A stretch of 8,384 nt of DNA, taken from the NCBI GenBank assembly GCA_002786505.1, contig PCTK01000197.1:1-8384 (forward strand), given 5' to 3'. Under the pieces are notes generated by a model. It had not been told where the DNA came from. It worked only from the letters and a program-made list of their open reading frames with translations, and did no database searches. The DNA is from Nitrospinae bacterium CG22_combo_CG10-13_8_21_14_all_47_10 (lineage in GTDB: Bacteria; Nitrospinota; Nitrospinia; Nitrospinales; VA-1). Numbering within the stretch: position 1 is the first letter of the stretch; each line of letters opens with the position of its first letter. The translations under genes and the position numbers were made by a program. Positions 7,500 to 8,384 of this stretch are shown piece by piece.

Positions 7500-7572
7500 A
7501 CGTATATTAGAAAGCAAAAGGGGTGGATTATTCGGAGGTAAAAATGACAGGAAAAACCGGATAAGGAGGTCC

Positions 7573-7594
7573 GCCTTCAGTTGGAGGCCTTTTT
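7573..7594 (+). terminator. Plus-strand terminator-like hairpin overlapping the end of the cyclic-nucleotide-binding gene
   Basis: GCCTTC (7573-7578) pairs with GGAGGC (7583-7588) around AGTT, six pairs with one G-U, followed by one C and five Ts (7590-7594). The asymmetry favours the plus strand: in minus-strand RNA the G-U becomes a C-A mismatch and no T-run follows directly. Neither flanking gene is read in this direction. Confidence 0.35.
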
Positions 7595-8098
7595 AACCTC
7601 TCTTAAAGAGCGGGCTTTTAAATTAATGTATCTGGTGTTCATATCGTCCAATCTCTGGACCAGGATCTGAATCAACTGGGACTGGAATTTCTTTTGTATC
7701 TCCAAGCTGAACTTTTCGATTATGTCCTTGGTAATTTTCATGACCACAACTTCGGGCGCGCTGGCATGGGCGCTGGTGTTTCTGGGGCGGTCGCTGATCA
7801 ATGAGACTTCCCCGAAAATTGACCCGGCTTTTAATTCCGCAATGGTGATCCTTTCCGGTTCCTGCAGGGAGATGTGCCCTTCCTTAACGCTGGCGGCGGT
7901 TAACTTGGTAATGCTGATAGCACCAGTCAGAACCACGAATAGTGCGGAGCCGCTGTCTCCTTCTGAAATAATGGTATCCCCTTCTTTGTATTTTTCGAAA
8001 ATGCCACTTGTTTTTACCAGCTTGCCTTTTTCTTCGTCAGAAAATTCCCGGAAAAAAGGCAACCGTTCGATGAATTCAAGAATAGGGTTCTTTTCCAA
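7577..8098 (-). CDS. Stand-alone cyclic nucleotide-binding domain protein
   Basis: The protein is a single cNMP-binding (CRP/PKA-type) beta-roll domain with flanking helices, with no DNA-binding helix-turn-helix and no kinase or channel segment. It opens with a helix (NPILEFIERLPFFREFSDEE), then a KEGDTIISEGDSG strand-turn and LFVVLTGAISI. The phosphate-binding cassette FGEVSLISDRPRNTS holds E97 and R106 at the same spacing as in protein kinase A regulatory domains, so ligand binding looks intact. A long C-terminal helix ends in a basic tail at residue 173. There is no ATG start: TTG 8098 has GAGGTG four bases upstream and is preferred; TTG 8116 would add six residues with a poorer site. Such proteins may act as cAMP or c-di-GMP sensors that bind a partner; the ligand and partner are unknown. 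The upstream TPR gene on the same strand is a candidate partner by position only. Confidence 0.85.
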   Translation of the reverse strand: MEKNPILEFIERLPFFREFSDEEKGKLVKTSGIFEKYKEGDTIISEGDSGSALFVVLTGAISITKLTAASVKEGHISLQEPERITIAELKAGSIFGEVSLISDRPRNTSAHASAPEVVVMKITKDIIEKFSLEIQKKFQSQLIQILVQRLDDMNTRYINLKARSLREVKKASN

Positions 8099-8102
8099 AT
8101 TA

Positions 8103-8108
8103 CACCTC
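8103..8108 (-). promoter_or_regulatory. Ribosome binding site favouring TTG 8098
   Basis: Read on the minus strand, GAGGTG ends four bases before the TTG at 8098. It matches six bases of the Shine-Dalgarno consensus. The alternative TTG at 8116 has only GGAGAG, 14 bases upstream. Confidence 0.5.
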
Positions 8109-8126
8109 TCCGCCAATGAAATAAGT

Positions 8127-8143
8127 AAAACTCTCCGTGAGAG
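8127..8143 (-). terminator. Weak terminator-like hairpin after the TPR gene
   Basis: On the minus strand CTCTC-ACG-GAGAG forms a five-pair stem with a three-base loop, followed by TTTT and an AT-rich stretch. It lies 30 bases after the TPR stop and before the start of the cyclic-nucleotide-binding gene. The stem is short, so it may attenuate rather than end transcription, or be chance. Confidence 0.25.
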
Positions 8144-8172
8144 CCCTCCTACTATAAGAGATATGCAAACCT

Positions 8173-8384
8173 CTATGCATTATTTTTTTCTGATTTAATC
8201 TTATATTTTTTGGTCAGAATTTCAATAAAGGCCAGTGTTTCTTCTATTTGTCTTGAATTATCGCGCCTTTTAAAGATTTGGAGCGCCAGCTTTGCGTGCA
8301 TGAGCGCATTTACTCCATCTCCCATTTCGTCATAAAGTTTTCCAACTTTGAAGTGAGTTTCAGCACTTTTATGATTGAAGGTGA
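8173..8384 (-). CDS. C-terminal end of a TPR-like protein (partial)
   Basis: The frame is open from the right edge of the window to a TAG at 8173-8175, giving 69 complete residues; the start lies outside. The visible part reads as one TPR-like helix pair, SAETHFKVGKLYDEMGDGVNALMHAKLALQ in type, with small residues at the usual packing positions (G, A, A). It continues into a further helix (IEETLAFIEILTKKYKIK) and a short basic, asparagine-ending tail. Repeats of this spacing are common in protein-binding scaffolds, including kinesin light chain-like TPRs. It precedes the cyclic-nucleotide-binding gene by 74 bases on the same strand. No catalytic domain can be seen, and the full protein may be much larger. 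Confidence 0.7.
   Translation of the reverse strand, partial: TFNHKSAETHFKVGKLYDEMGDGVNALMHAKLALQIFKRRDNSRQIEETLAFIEILTKKYKIKSEKNNA

Noticed and set aside
7562..7570. Minus-strand ACCTCCTTA identical to the 3' end of many 16S rRNAs
   Set aside because: No other rRNA sequence surrounds it. The nine-base match is the complement of a strong Shine-Dalgarno-like string and is most simply chance.

Overview
The window looks like an ordinary, compact piece of a bacterial chromosome. Base composition is moderate, intergenic gaps are mostly under 200 bases, and two genes appear to start with TTG. The neighbours are housekeeping genes: haem synthesis, a DNA repair helicase, a ribosome-associated GTPase and signalling or scaffold proteins. 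I see no transposase, integrase, phage gene, CRISPR array, tRNA or rRNA. The organism cannot be fixed from this stretch. The mix of a membrane glycosyltransferase with a TPR tail, a Bacillus-like ferrochelatase and a free-standing cyclic-nucleotide-binding protein would suit a Gram-negative lineage such as Nitrospinota or a former 'deltaproteobacterium'. That is a low-confidence guess.

Plus-strand half (1-6166). The window opens inside a polytopic membrane protein resembling GT39/ArnT-type glycosyltransferases, with a long TPR-like C-terminal part. A gap of about 180 bases follows, holding a plausible promoter and a strong hairpin. Next come hemE (uroporphyrinogen decarboxylase) and hemH (ferrochelatase), which overlap and are probably translationally coupled. 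After 83 bases comes a full-length UvrD/PcrA helicase, started at a TTG behind a clear GGAGG. HemE and HemH act in the same pathway but not on consecutive steps: at least the oxidase steps between them must be encoded elsewhere.

Minus-strand half (8384-6193). In transcription order this holds the C-terminal end of a TPR-like protein, a small stand-alone cyclic-nucleotide-binding-domain protein and the GTPase HflX. The gaps are 74 and 94 bases, so co-transcription is possible, though hairpins and a possible hflX promoter in the gaps suggest separate control. hflX converges on the helicase gene with only 26 bases between the stops.

I found no clearly novel multi-gene system. The points most worth checking are a plus-strand terminator-like hairpin in the hflX/cyclic-nucleotide gap where no plus-strand gene is known, the structured hemE leader with a small overlapping ORF, the type of ferrochelatase, and departures from consensus in the HflX glycine-rich loop.
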